A DNA stretch of 64,000 nucleotides, from NCBI RefSeq assembly GCF_026340675.1, contig NZ_JAPEOX010000001.1:3596001-3660000 (forward strand), in the 5' to 3' direction. The translations under genes were made by a program, and so were the position numbers. Under the pieces are notes generated by a model. It saw nothing but the letters and a program-made list of their open reading frames with translations. It was not told the DNA's origin and did not search any database. Position 1 is the first letter of the stretch, and every line of letters starts with the position of its first letter. Source of the stretch: Streptomyces sp. NBC_01264 (GTDB lineage Bacteria > Actinomycetota > Actinomycetes > Streptomycetales > Streptomycetaceae). This document shows, one piece after another, positions 26,591 through 35,815 of this stretch.

Positions 26591-27100
26591 CTAAGCCCGG
26601 CGGACCTCGAAGAGGTAGCAGCCGAACTCGGCCGCGCGGACGTGGACGAGCGCGGTCCGCGGGTCGGCGAAGGCCTCCGTCAGCGCCCGCCCGACCACCG
26701 CGTCCGGGTCCTCGGCGAGGTCGAGCACCCGTCCGCCGAGGATGTGGCCCTCGGCGTCGTAGCGGCGGGCCGTGCGCAGGGCGCCGGGGTGGCCGAAGGG
26801 GAGGCCGGTCAGCGGGGCCGGTCCGCCGCAGTCGGCGGCGTGGATGAACACCGGGCCCTGTTCGTCGTAGGCCCCGGGGTCGGCGCCCGTCTCGGCGGCC
26901 CAGCGGCGCAGCGGGGCGTACGCGACGAGGGCGATCCGTTCGCCGGGGACGCTGCGGCGCAGGCAGCAGCGCAGCGGAGCGCCGCCCTCCGGGTCCTCGT
27001 ACGGGGTGCAGGGCCGCCCGGCGTCGTCGAGGGTGCGCAGGCGGGAGAGGGCGGCGGGGGCGATGGCGAGCACGGTGTGGGTGGTCACGTGGGTGGTCAT
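26591..27100 (-). CDS. DUF1203 family protein
   Basis: 169 aa from ATG at 27100. Small cytoplasmic protein with PLRCCLR, YDEQGPVFIHAADC and RRYDAEGHILGGR, the pattern I associate with DUF1203. Conserved Cys and His residues hint at metal or cofactor binding, but no function is known. Lies between asd and the second pepN, in convergent and divergent arrangement respectively, with its own upstream region. Confidence 0.8.
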   Translation of the reverse strand: MTTHVTTHTVLAIAPAALSRLRTLDDAGRPCTPYEDPEGGAPLRCCLRRSVPGERIALVAYAPLRRWAAETGADPGAYDEQGPVFIHAADCGGPAPLTGLPFGHPGALRTARRYDAEGHILGGRVLDLAEDPDAVVGRALTEAFADPRTALVHVRAAEFGCYLFEVRRA

Positions 27101-27240
27101 GACGTCCAGGGTGCTCCGGCGGAACGGGCGGAGCTGGCAGAAATCAGACGTCGAGTTTTCGCCCGTGGATTACTCCGGCGCGATGGCCCGGCCCGCGTGG
27201 AAGGATGGGCGGGAATGTCACCATCGAAGGAGATGACCGC

Positions 27241-29823
27241 GTGCCAGGCACGAATCTGACCCGTGAAGAGGCTCAGCAGCGCGCGAAGCTGCTCAGTGTC
27301 GACTCGTACGAGATCGAGCTCGATCTCAGCGGAGCGCAGGAGGGCGGCACGTACCCCTCCGTGACCACCGTGCGCTTCCAGTCCGCCGAGGCCGGCGCCG
27401 AGACCTTCATCGACCTGGTCGCCCCGGCCGTGCACGAGGTCGTCCTCAACGGCAAGTCCCTCGACGTGGCCGCCGTCTTCCGGGATTCCCGGATCGCGCT
27501 CGCCCACCTCGCGGCCGGGGCCAACGAGCTCCGCGTCGTCGCCGACTGCGCCTACACCAACACCGGTGAGGGTCTGCACCGCTTCGTCGACCCGGTCGAC
27601 GAGCAGGCCTACCTGTACACCCAGTTCGAGGTCCCGGACGCGCGCCGCGTGTTCGCGAGCTTCGAGCAGCCCGACCTGAAGGCGACGTTCCGGTTCACCG
27701 TGACGGCCCCCGCGGGCTGGACGGTCATCTCGAACTCCCCGACGCCCGAGGTGCCCGCCGACAACGTCTGGCGCTTCGAGCCCACCCCGCGCATCTCCAC
27801 GTACATCACGGCCCTGATCGTCGGCCCCTACCACGCGGTGCACAGCTCCTACGAGGGTGCGGACGGGCAGTCCGTCCCGCTCGGCATCTACTGCCGGCCC
27901 TCGCTCGCCGAGTTCCTCGACGCCGACGAGATCTTCGACGTGACCCGGCAGGGCTTCACCTGGTTCCAGGAGAAGTTCGCGTACGACTACCCCTTCGCGA
28001 AGTACGACCAGCTCTTCGTGCCGGAGTTCAACGCGGGCGCGATGGAGAACGCGGGCGCGGTCACCATCCGCGACCAGTACGTCTTCCGCTCGAAGGTGAC
28101 GGACGCGGCGTGCGAGACGCGCGCCGAGACCATCCTGCACGAGCTCGCGCACATGTGGTTCGGCGACCTCGTCACCATGGAGTGGTGGAACGACCTGTGG
28201 CTGAACGAGTCGTTCGCCACCTACACCTCCATCGCCTGCCAGGCGTACGCGGAGGGCTCGAAGTGGCCGCACGCCTGGACCTCCTTCGCCAACTCCATGA
28301 AGACCTGGGCGTACCGGCAGGACCAGCTGCCCTCCACGCACCCGATCATGGCCGACATCCGTGACCTGGACGACGTCCTGGTCAACTTCGACGGCATCAC
28401 GTACGCCAAGGGCGCCTCCGTCCTCAAGCAGCTCGTGGCCTACGTCGGCCAGGACGCCTTCTTCAAGGGCGTGCAGGCCTATTTCAAGGCGCACGCCTTC
28501 GGGAACACGCGCCTGTCGGACCTGCTGGGCGCGCTGGAGGAGACCTCCGGCCGCGATCTGACCGCCTGGTCGAAGGCGTGGCTGGAGACGGCCGGCATCA
28601 ACATCCTGCGCCCGGAGATCGAGACGGACGAGAACGGCGCCATCACCGCCTTCGCCGTCCGCCAGGAGGCCCCGGCGCTGCCCGCCGGCGCCAAGGGCGA
28701 GCCCGTTCTGCGCCCGCACCGCATCGCGGTCGGCCTGTACGAGCTGACCGACGGCAAGCTGGTGCGCGGCGAGCGGATCGAGCTGGACATCGACGGCGAC
28801 CTGACGGCCGTGCCGGAGCTGATCGGCCGGACCCGTCCGGCCGTGGTCCTGCTGAACGACGACGACCTGTCGTACGCCAAGGTCCGCCTCGACGAGGTGT
28901 CCCTGGCCAACGTCACCGCGCACCTGGGTGACTTCACCGAGTCGCTGCCGCGCGCGCTGTGCTGGGCCTCGGCCTGGGACATGACCCGCGACGGAGAACT
29001 GGCCACCCGCGACTACCTCGCCCTCGTCCTGTCGGGCATCGGCAAGGAGTCGGACATCGGCGTCGTCCAGTCGCTGCACCGCCAGGTCAAGCTGGCCGTG
29101 GAGCTGTACGCCGACCCGGCCTGGCGCGACCAGGGCCTGGCCGTCTGGACGGAGGCCACGCTGGAGCACCTGCGCGCGGCCGAGCCGGGCAGCGACCACC
29201 AGCTGGCGTGGGCCCGCGCCTTCGCGGCGACGGCCCGCACCGAGGAGCAGCTGGCCTACCTGTCGGCGCTGCTGGACGGGTCGGCCGAGCTCAAGGGCCT
29301 GGCGGTGGACACCGAGCTGCGCTGGGCGTTCCTGGAGCGCTTGGTCGCCACGGGCGTCGCCGACGAGCCGGCCATCGCGGCCGAGCTGGAGCGGGACAAG
29401 ACGGCGGCGGGCGAGCGGCACGCGGCGACGGCCCGTGCGGCGCGTCCCACGGCGGAGGCCAAGGCGGAGGCGTGGGCCTCGGTCGTGGAGAGCGACTCGC
29501 TCCCGAACGCGGTGCAGGACGCGGTGATCGGGGGCTTCGTCCAGACCGACCAGCGCGAGCTCCTGGCCCCGTACACGGAGAAGTACTTCGCGGCGGTCAA
29601 GGAGGTCTGGGAGACCCGTAGCCACGAGATCGCCCAGCAGATCGCGGTGGGGCTCTACCCGTCCCTCCAGGTCTCCGCGGAGACCCTCGCGGTGACGGAC
29701 GCCTGGCTGGCCTCGGCCGAGCCGAACGCGGCGCTGCGGCGGCTCGTCTCCGAGTCCCGCGCGGGCGTGGAGCGCGCGCTGCGCGCCCAGGCGTCCGACG
29801 CGGCTGCCGCAGCCCAGGGCTGA
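27241..29823 (+). CDS. pepN: aminopeptidase N, M1 family (copy 2)
   Basis: 860 aa from GTG at 27241, preceded by AAGGAGATGACCGC. Same architecture as copy 1 at 14189, with strong similarity along the whole length (MPGTNLTREEAQQRAKLLSV start). GAMEN at 266-270; zinc site His300-ELA-His304 and Glu323. Both copies therefore appear catalytically competent. This copy has HELAHMWFGDLVTMEWW, the more common form, whereas copy 1 has HEMAHMWFGDLVTMKWW. Cytoplasmic peptide turnover is the likely job. Confidence 0.95.
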   Translation: MPGTNLTREEAQQRAKLLSVDSYEIELDLSGAQEGGTYPSVTTVRFQSAEAGAETFIDLVAPAVHEVVLNGKSLDVAAVFRDSRIALAHLAAGANELRVVADCAYTNTGEGLHRFVDPVDEQAYLYTQFEVPDARRVFASFEQPDLKATFRFTVTAPAGWTVISNSPTPEVPADNVWRFEPTPRISTYITALIVGPYHAVHSSYEGADGQSVPLGIYCRPSLAEFLDADEIFDVTRQGFTWFQEKFAYDYPFAKYDQLFVPEFNAGAMENAGAVTIRDQYVFRSKVTDAACETRAETILHELAHMWFGDLVTMEWWNDLWLNESFATYTSIACQAYAEGSKWPHAWTSFANSMKTWAYRQDQLPSTHPIMADIRDLDDVLVNFDGITYAKGASVLKQLVAYVGQDAFFKGVQAYFKAHAFGNTRLSDLLGALEETSGRDLTAWSKAWLETAGINILRPEIETDENGAITAFAVRQEAPALPAGAKGEPVLRPHRIAVGLYELTDGKLVRGERIELDIDGDLTAVPELIGRTRPAVVLLNDDDLSYAKVRLDEVSLANVTAHLGDFTESLPRALCWASAWDMTRDGELATRDYLALVLSGIGKESDIGVVQSLHRQVKLAVELYADPAWRDQGLAVWTEATLEHLRAAEPGSDHQLAWARAFAATARTEEQLAYLSALLDGSAELKGLAVDTELRWAFLERLVATGVADEPAIAAELERDKTAAGERHAATARAARPTAEAKAEAWASVVESDSLPNAVQDAVIGGFVQTDQRELLAPYTEKYFAAVKEVWETRSHEIAQQIAVGLYPSLQVSAETLAVTDAWLASAEPNAALRRLVSESRAGVERALRAQASDAAAAAQG

Positions 29824-29906
29824 CCAGAGCCCGGACGCCGGGCGGTGCCGGACCCTCCGGCCCCGCCCGGCCCCGTGCCCTGCGGGCCGCCCACCCCCGG
29901 CAGCGG

Positions 29907-30809
29907 CTACGGCCGGGCCGCGGCGACGGCTCGTAGGGCCGCCAGGACGTGGGCCACGGCCGGGGCCGACTCCGAGCCCCGCCGCAGGGCGGCGACGACG
30001 TGCCGGGTCGGCCGGTCGTGGGGCAGGTCGCGGACGGCGACTCCCGCCGCGCGGCTCGCCACCATGCGGGGCACCAGCGCCACGCCCATGCCCGCCTCGA
30101 CCATGGCCAGGATCGCGGTCCAGCCGGAAGCCGAGTGCGCCTGCTCGGGCACGAACCCCGCCGCCTCGCACGCATGGCGGGTGATCTCCGACCAGGGCCC
30201 GGAGCCACCGTAGATCCAGGGGTCCCCGGACAGGTCCGCGAGCCGCAGCTCGCCGGCTCCGGCCAGCGGGTGGTCCGGGGGCAAGGCCACGTCGAGGGGG
30301 TCCTCCAGCAGGGTCCGGCGGGTGAAGCGCGGGTCACGGGCGGTCGGGGCGTGCGCCGCGAGGGAGAGCGCGAGGTCGACGCCCCCGGCGGACAGCAGCT
30401 CGTAGGACTCGGCCGCCTCGGTCTCCCGTACGCGTACCTCCACGCCGGGGTGCGAGCGCCTCAGGGCGGCGACCGCCGGGACCACGAGGACCGGTACGGC
30501 GGTGGAGAAGGCCCCGACCCGCACCTCGCCCGCCTCCCCCGCGAGGTATCCGGTGAGTTCCGCGTCGGCCCGCTCCAGCTGCGCGAACACCGCCTCCGCG
30601 TGCCGCAGTACGAGGTGGGCGGCGTCGGTGAGCCGGACCCGCCGGCCCTGGGCCTCCAGCAGCGGGACCCCCAGCATCCGGGCCAGGTTGGTCAGCTGCT
30701 GCGAAACGGCCGAGGGCGTCATGTGCAGCGCCTCGGCCGTCGCGGTCACGGTCCCCCGTTCGGCGAGGGTCCGCAGGATCCGCAGCTTCTTGATGTCCCA
30801 CTCGATCAT
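29907..30809 (-). CDS. LysR family transcriptional regulator
   Basis: 300 aa from ATG at 30809; a GTG at 30833 overlapping the preceding gene is possible. N-terminal winged helix (LRILRTLAERGTVTATAEALHMTPSAVSQQLTNLARMLGVPLLE) and a periplasmic-binding-like effector domain (about 90-295). It follows the DMT transporter gene with a 10-bp gap, so it is probably cotranscribed with it and may control this exporter operon. The effector is unknown. Confidence 0.9.
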   Translation of the reverse strand: MIEWDIKKLRILRTLAERGTVTATAEALHMTPSAVSQQLTNLARMLGVPLLEAQGRRVRLTDAAHLVLRHAEAVFAQLERADAELTGYLAGEAGEVRVGAFSTAVPVLVVPAVAALRRSHPGVEVRVRETEAAESYELLSAGGVDLALSLAAHAPTARDPRFTRRTLLEDPLDVALPPDHPLAGAGELRLADLSGDPWIYGGSGPWSEITRHACEAAGFVPEQAHSASGWTAILAMVEAGMGVALVPRMVASRAAGVAVRDLPHDRPTRHVVAALRRGSESAPAVAHVLAALRAVAAARP

Positions 30810-30819
30810 GGGACCGAAC

Positions 30820-31746
30820 TTACCGCCGGGCACCCAGACCCACGCCGCCCAGGATCAGCGCCATGCAGAGGAGCTGCGTCGGCCCGGTCGTCTCGCCGAG
30901 GAGCAGCAGGCCGAGGCCCGCGACGCAGACCGGCTGGAGGTAGTAGACGACTCCGGCGCGGGCGGCGCCGATCATCGAAACGGCCTTGTTCCAGGCGAAG
31001 AAGGCGACGGCGGAGGAGAAGACGCCGACGTACAGGAGCATTCCGGCGGTGGAGGGGGTGACCTGGAAGCCGCCCTGGACCCCGACGGACACCGCGTAGG
31101 CCGGGGCGAGCATCAGCGCGCCGAGGACGAAGGTGGTCAGCAGGAAGGCGAGGCCGCCCAGTTCGGCGGGCTTGCGCTTGAGGAGCGCGCTGTACGTGGC
31201 GAAGGACAGGGCGGCGCCGAACATCCACAGGTCTCCTGCGGCGAAGTCGAAGCGGATCGATCCCTTGCCGACCAGCAGGAGCACGCCGAGGGCGGCGAGG
31301 GCCAGTCCGAAGGTGCGCCGGGCTCCGAGCTTCTCGCCGCCGAGCCGGGCGTACAGGGCCATGATGACCGGCGCGGCAGCCATGATCATGCCCATGTTGG
31401 AGGCGGAGGTGGTCAGGCCGGCCTGGTGGACGAGGGTGTTGTAGAGGGTGACGCCGAAGAGGGTGGCCAGAGCGACGTAGCCGAAGTGCTTGCGGATCAG
31501 GGCCCGCTGCTGCCAGGCCTGCCGGGCGGCGAAGGGGGCGATGGCCACGGTGGCGATCACCCAGCGCCAGAAGACGGCCTGGACGGGCGGGATGCTGTCG
31601 GCCATGCCGCGGGTGGCGACGAAGCTGCCGGACCAGACGACCGTCGCGAGCAGGGCGAGGAGCACGCCGAGACCGGCGGCCCCCTTCTTCGCCTTGCCGG
31701 GCACTGCTTCCTGCGGGACGGTGCGGACTCGGTCCATGACGGCCAC
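30820..31746 (-). CDS. EamA/DMT superfamily transporter (copy 1)
   Basis: 308 aa from GTG at 31746, after GGGGGAG; an ATG at 31737 is an alternative. Ten membrane helices in two EamA repeats (LALLATVVWSGSFVATRGMADSIPPVQAVFWRW at the start; FGAALSFATYSALLKRKP opening the second). The RhaT/YdcZ-type family usually exports metabolites or amino acids. Middle gene of the DMT-DMT-LysR operon. Confidence 0.9.
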   Translation of the reverse strand: MAVMDRVRTVPQEAVPGKAKKGAAGLGVLLALLATVVWSGSFVATRGMADSIPPVQAVFWRWVIATVAIAPFAARQAWQQRALIRKHFGYVALATLFGVTLYNTLVHQAGLTTSASNMGMIMAAAPVIMALYARLGGEKLGARRTFGLALAALGVLLLVGKGSIRFDFAAGDLWMFGAALSFATYSALLKRKPAELGGLAFLLTTFVLGALMLAPAYAVSVGVQGGFQVTPSTAGMLLYVGVFSSAVAFFAWNKAVSMIGAARAGVVYYLQPVCVAGLGLLLLGETTGPTQLLCMALILGGVGLGARR

Positions 31747-31788
31747 GGTGTGTCTCCCCCTCGGGGTTCGGAGTGTCGGTTCGTCGGT

Positions 31789-32739
31789 CTACCGTCGCAC
31801 CGGTCCACCCGTCAGGTCCATCGAAACATTTCGATGGGTTTCTTCAGCAGAACTGAACGGTTCGGCCTTCGGCCGCGGCGCGCCCGCCGAGCCCGCCGCG
31901 AGCTGCCCCGCGACGGTGGCACCGAAGGCGATCACCATGCCCAGCACCTGCACCGGAGACAGCGCCTGCCCCAGGGCGGCCCAGCCGATGACGGCGGCGG
32001 TGAGCGGCGAGAGCGGGCCGAGGAGGGTGACCGACGTGGCGGTGAGCTGCCCGATGCCGCGGAACCAGAGCCAGTACGCGATGCCGGTGTTGATCAGCAT
32101 CATGTAGCCGTAGCCGAGGAAGGCCTTGCCGTCGAGCGCCGGCGGCGCCCCTTCCACCAGCGCGGCGACCGGGATGATGATCAGGCCGCCCGCGGTGAGC
32201 TGCCAGCCGGTCATGGCCAGGGGGCCGACGCCCTCCGGCCGCCCCCACCGCTTGGTCATGACGGTGCCCGCACCCATCGAGGCGGAGGAGACGACGCCGG
32301 CCACCACCCCGACCAGGTCGAGCCGCGCCTCCGCGGTCAGCACGACCATGCTGACGCCGAAGGCCGCCACGACGGCGGCGAGCACGGTCCGCAGCCGGGC
32401 CCGCTCGCCCAGGAGCAGGGCGGCGAGCCCCACGACGAAGAGCGGTCCGGCGGAGCCCAGTACCGCCGCGACCCCGCCGGGCAGGCGGTAGGCGGAGAGG
32501 AACAGGAGCGGGAAGAAGGCGCCGATGTTGAGCCCGCCGAGGACGGCCGCCTTCCACCACCACCGCCCCGTGGGCAGCTTCCGCGCGAGGGCCGTGAGGA
32601 GCAGTCCGGCGGGCAGGGCGCGCATCACGCCGGTGAACAGCGGCCGGTCGGGCGGCAGCAGCTCGGAGGCCACGGCGTAGGTGGAGCCCCAGGAGATGGG
32701 GGCGAGGGCGGTCAGGGCGAGGGTGGTGATGCGCTTCAC
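31789..32739 (-). CDS. EamA/DMT superfamily transporter (copy 2)
   Basis: 316 aa. The GTG at 32739 has GGAGGAG seven bases upstream; the longer frame starting at 32835 would run through the palindromic operator. Ten membrane helices in two EamA repeats (LALTALAPISWGSTYAVASELLPPDRP; second repeat around VGVVAGVVSSASMGAGTVMTKRW). First gene of the operon and divergent from the MarR gene, so the MarR protein is its likely repressor. Substrate unknown. Confidence 0.9.
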   Translation of the reverse strand: MKRITTLALTALAPISWGSTYAVASELLPPDRPLFTGVMRALPAGLLLTALARKLPTGRWWWKAAVLGGLNIGAFFPLLFLSAYRLPGGVAAVLGSAGPLFVVGLAALLLGERARLRTVLAAVVAAFGVSMVVLTAEARLDLVGVVAGVVSSASMGAGTVMTKRWGRPEGVGPLAMTGWQLTAGGLIIIPVAALVEGAPPALDGKAFLGYGYMMLINTGIAYWLWFRGIGQLTATSVTLLGPLSPLTAAVIGWAALGQALSPVQVLGMVIAFGATVAGQLAAGSAGAPRPKAEPFSSAEETHRNVSMDLTGGPVRR

Positions 32740-32762
32740 GGCGGTGCTCCTCCGGCAGGGAC

Positions 32763-32827
32763 GAGTAGCTCGAGTGAGTGACACAAGCGAGTAGCTCACT
32801 TGGAAGTAGCTTAGCGCTAAGCTACTT
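32763..32827. promoter_or_regulatory. MarR-type operator cluster with perfect 24-bp palindrome
   Basis: A perfect 24-bp palindrome at 32804-32827 has arms AAGTAGCTTAGC and their complement. Two further copies of the half-site GAGTAGCTC lie at 32763-32771 and 32789-32797. The cluster sits between the DMT exporter operon and the marR gene, AT-rich relative to surroundings. MarR dimers bind palindromes of this kind, so it probably controls both directions. Confidence 0.8.
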
Positions 32828-32880
32828 TTCCGCAAGCAACTTTCTTGCCAACGAATCTGCGGAAGCCGGATACTGCGCCC

Positions 32881-33381
32881 ATGACCGACAAGGACCCCGT
32901 CGACGCGGTCGACGCGATCACCGACCAGTGGTTCGCGGTGCGACCCGATCTGGACACCACGCCCATGGCCGTCTTCGGCCGGATCTACCGGATCTCCAAA
33001 GCCATGGGCGACGCGATGGAGAAGGCCTACGGGCGCTACGGGATCTCGCGCGGGGAGTTCGACGTCGTGGCCACGCTGCGCCGGAGCGGAACCCCGTACA
33101 CGCTCTCGCCCCGCCAGCTCTCGGCCACGCTGATGCTCACCACGGGCGGGATGACGGGACGGCTCGACAAGCTGGAGAAGGCCGGACTGCTCTGCCGCAA
33201 CCCCGATCCGGACGACCGCCGGGGGCTCCGGGTGACCATCACCGACCGGGGCCTCGCGCTCATCGACGAGGCGGTCGGGGCGGGGCTGGAGGTGCAGCGC
33301 GAGGCGCTCACCGGGCTGGACGAGGCGGAGATCACGGCGCTCACCGCCCTGCTGCGCAAGGTGATGGCGGGGGTTCCGTAG
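32881..33381 (+). CDS. MarR family transcriptional regulator
   Basis: 166 aa from ATG at 32881; a TTG at 32845 would give 12 more residues but lacks a ribosome site. Winged helix with the MarR core LSPRQLSATLMLTTGGMTGRLDKLEKAGLLCRNPDPDDRRGLRVTITDRG (about 77-126), including the DxRxxxV wing. Divergent from the two-DMT operon across a perfect palindrome, so it likely represses exporter expression and its own gene until an inducer binds. Confidence 0.92.
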   Translation: MTDKDPVDAVDAITDQWFAVRPDLDTTPMAVFGRIYRISKAMGDAMEKAYGRYGISRGEFDVVATLRRSGTPYTLSPRQLSATLMLTTGGMTGRLDKLEKAGLLCRNPDPDDRRGLRVTITDRGLALIDEAVGAGLEVQREALTGLDEAEITALTALLRKVMAGVP

Positions 33382-33417
33382 GGAATCCGGGCCACGGAAC
33401 CGGGTCCGGGGTACGAC

Positions 33418-33453
33418 AAGGCGCCGGGTGTCCTCACGGACCCCCGGCGCCTT
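33418..33453. terminator. bidirectional terminator between marR and the small membrane gene
   Basis: Outer stem AAGGCGCCGGG with CCCGGCGCCTT plus inner TCC/GGA around a CACGG-type loop, between two converging genes. Confidence 0.8.
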
Positions 33454-33467
33454 CGTTCAGTCTTCGG

Positions 33468-33707
33468 TCAGCTCTCGTTCTGCGTCTTGCGCGACTTGTC
33501 GCCGACCATCACCAGACCGGCGATGACCAGGAACAGCACGATCGGCGCGGCCACGTAGAGGCCGAGCGTCTCGGCGACGCTCAGGCCCGGACCCGGGTCG
33601 TCGCCGTCGTCACGGGTGAGCGCGAGGGCGGGAGACGTCATCAGCAGCATCATCAGCGTCGTTCCGGCCGTGACGGCGCCGGCGCGCAGAGCGTTCTTCT
33701 TGTCCAC
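33468..33707 (-). CDS. small secreted/membrane protein, conserved in Streptomyces
   Basis: 79 aa from GTG at 33707. A hydrophobic N-terminus (about 9-30, ending PALAL) looks like a signal peptide. A short acidic linker DDGDDPGPG follows, then one membrane helix at about 48-69 and a basic C-terminal tail (KSRKTQ). It probably spans the membrane once with a short outside segment. Lies 20 bp after malQ in the same direction. No function known. Confidence 0.75.
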   Translation of the reverse strand: MDKKNALRAGAVTAGTTLMMLLMTSPALALTRDDGDDPGPGLSVAETLGLYVAAPIVLFLVIAGLVMVGDKSRKTQNES

Positions 33708-33727
33708 GGTGCAAACGTAGCGAACAC

Positions 33728-35800
33728 CTAAACGCCGCGCGCGCCCGGGGGTGCCGTACGGGTGCCCGCGGCCCCCCGCACCGCCCCCAGCAGGGCGTTC
33801 GCCCGCGCCGAGGCGGCCAGCGCCTCCAGGCTCAGCGGCCGCCCCTCCGCGTCGGCCACCGGGAGCCTCCAGTTGGGGTACTGGTCCCAGGTGCCGGGCA
33901 GGTTCTGCGGGCGCCGGTCGCCCACCGCGTCGGGCAGCCACACCCCGACCAGCCGGGCCGGGGTGCGCAGCAGGAACGCGTACAGGGCCCGTACGGCGGC
34001 CTCCTCGCCCTTGGTGTCGAGCCCGAGGTCCTCCAGTACGTCCAGCCAGCGCGCGGTGTCGGCGGAGTCCTCGGCCCGCTCCCGCTCGGCCGGCCGGGTC
34101 AGCAGGCCGAGCCGGTCGCGCAGTTCCACGTGGGAGCCGGCCAGTTTGGCGGCCGTGGGCGGCAGGTCGTGGGTGGTCACGGTGGCCAGGCAGTCGGCCC
34201 GCCAGCGCTCCGGCTCCAGCGGCTCCCCGTCGCCGCCCCAGTCCCGCTCGAACCACAGCACCGAGGTGCCCAGCACCCCGCGCCGGGCCAGCGCCTGACG
34301 GACCCCCGGCTGCACGGTGCCGAGGTCCTCGCCGATGACCAGGGCTCCGGCCCGGTGCGCCTCCAGGACCAGCAGGGCGAGCATCGCCTCCCCGTCGTAC
34401 GCGACGTACGCGCCTTCGGCGGGCGGGGCCCCTTCCGGGATCCACCAGAGCCGGAAGAGTCCCATGACGTGGTCGATCCGCAGGGCGCCCGCGTACCGGA
34501 ACACCCCCCGCAGCAGCGCCCGCAGCGGCGCGTACCCGGTGGCGGCCAGCCGGTCGGGCCGCCACGGGGGCAGTCCCCAGTCCTGGCCGCGCGCGTTGAA
34601 GGCGTCCGGTGGGGCGCCGACGGAGACGGCCCGGGCATAGTGCGGGGCTCCGAAGGGGGCGCCGGTGGCGTCCGAGCCCTCCGGGTGCACCCCGACGGCC
34701 AGGTCGTGCACGATGCCGACCGCCATCCCGGCCTCCTTGGCCGCACGCTGGGCGGCGGCGAGCTGGGCGTCCGTCAGCCAGACCAGCCAGCGGTGGAAGT
34801 CGGCCCGGGCCTGCGGATCCTCCCCGGCGTGCCCGGCGCACCAGGCGGCGTGCCGGTCCAGCTCCGCGCCCTGCGCGGCACGGAACCTCCCGTAGTCCGC
34901 GTCCCGTTCGGGGGTCCGCGGGACGGCGTACAGCAGCTCCAGGGCGGCCCGCTTGAGGGCCCAGACGGCGTCCCGGTCGATCAGCGCCCCCTTCTCCAGC
35001 ACCTCGCACCTCAACTGCGCACCCCGGTCGGCCAGTTCCGCGAGGGCGGCCCGCTCCGGGCAGTCGGCGTACTCGGGGACGTCCTCGATCCGCAGGTGCA
35101 CCGGGTCGGGGAAGCGGCGCGAGGAGGGCCGGTACGGGGAGGGGTCGGTCGGGGTGCCGGGCACGGCCGCGTGCAGCGGGTTGACCTGGACGAAGCCGGC
35201 TCCGTGGACACGGCCCGCCCAGCGCGCCAGCTCCGCCAGGTCGCCCAGGTCGCCCATGCCCCAGGAGCGTTCGGAGAGCACCGAGTAGAGCTGGACGAGC
35301 AGCCCGTGGGTACGTTCGGGGGCCGCCGGGGCCCGGTCGGGGGCCACGATCAGGGTGGCGGTCGCGGTGCGGCCGTCGGGGGCCTCCGCGTGGATCAGGT
35401 GCACGCCCAGCGGCGGCTCCCCCGCGTCGGCCGCGCTCCAGGGCACCGCGCGGCCCGCCGCCTCCGGGGCCCGGGCCGAGTCCGCCTCCGAGTCCGCGGC
35501 AGATTCCGCCTCCGCCTCCGCCTCCAGCAGGGTCCGCGTCCCCGGGGGCAGGGCGGCCAGCTCCACGGGGGGCCGGGAGCCGGCCCACCACACCAGCACG
35601 CGCGGCAGCAGCCGGTGCGCCGCTTCGCGTTCGGCCGCGGCCAGGTCCGCGCGCAGGGACTCCGGGGTGTCCGTGTTCACCCCCAACCGCCGCAGTACGG
35701 CGGCGACGGTGGCCTCCGGGACCCGGAGGGTGACGTCCTCGGCGGGCTGGTAGGTGGTGGCGACTCCGTACAGGGCCGCGAGCCGGGCGAGGTCGTCCAT
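33728..35800 (-). CDS. malQ: 4-alpha-glucanotransferase (amylomaltase), GH77
   Basis: 690 aa from ATG at 35800, after AAGGAACC. Transfers alpha-1,4-glucan segments in maltodextrin/glycogen metabolism. Catalytic residues of the family: Asp in ALRIDHVMGLFR (nucleophile), Glu in IGEDLGTV (acid/base), Asp in TTHDLPPTA. YSVLSERSWGMGDLGDL opens the catalytic barrel. An N-terminal extension of about 160 residues, usual for bacterial MalQ, contains a low-complexity Glu/Ala/Ser stretch (EAEAEAESAADSEADSA) near residue 94. The upstream LTSEP gene is 15 bp away and probably cotranscribed. Confidence 0.95.
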   Translation of the reverse strand: MDDLARLAALYGVATTYQPAEDVTLRVPEATVAAVLRRLGVNTDTPESLRADLAAAEREAAHRLLPRVLVWWAGSRPPVELAALPPGTRTLLEAEAEAESAADSEADSARAPEAAGRAVPWSAADAGEPPLGVHLIHAEAPDGRTATATLIVAPDRAPAAPERTHGLLVQLYSVLSERSWGMGDLGDLAELARWAGRVHGAGFVQVNPLHAAVPGTPTDPSPYRPSSRRFPDPVHLRIEDVPEYADCPERAALAELADRGAQLRCEVLEKGALIDRDAVWALKRAALELLYAVPRTPERDADYGRFRAAQGAELDRHAAWCAGHAGEDPQARADFHRWLVWLTDAQLAAAQRAAKEAGMAVGIVHDLAVGVHPEGSDATGAPFGAPHYARAVSVGAPPDAFNARGQDWGLPPWRPDRLAATGYAPLRALLRGVFRYAGALRIDHVMGLFRLWWIPEGAPPAEGAYVAYDGEAMLALLVLEAHRAGALVIGEDLGTVQPGVRQALARRGVLGTSVLWFERDWGGDGEPLEPERWRADCLATVTTHDLPPTAAKLAGSHVELRDRLGLLTRPAERERAEDSADTARWLDVLEDLGLDTKGEEAAVRALYAFLLRTPARLVGVWLPDAVGDRRPQNLPGTWDQYPNWRLPVADAEGRPLSLEALAASARANALLGAVRGAAGTRTAPPGARGV

Positions 35801-35815
35801 CTGGTTCCTTGTCCT

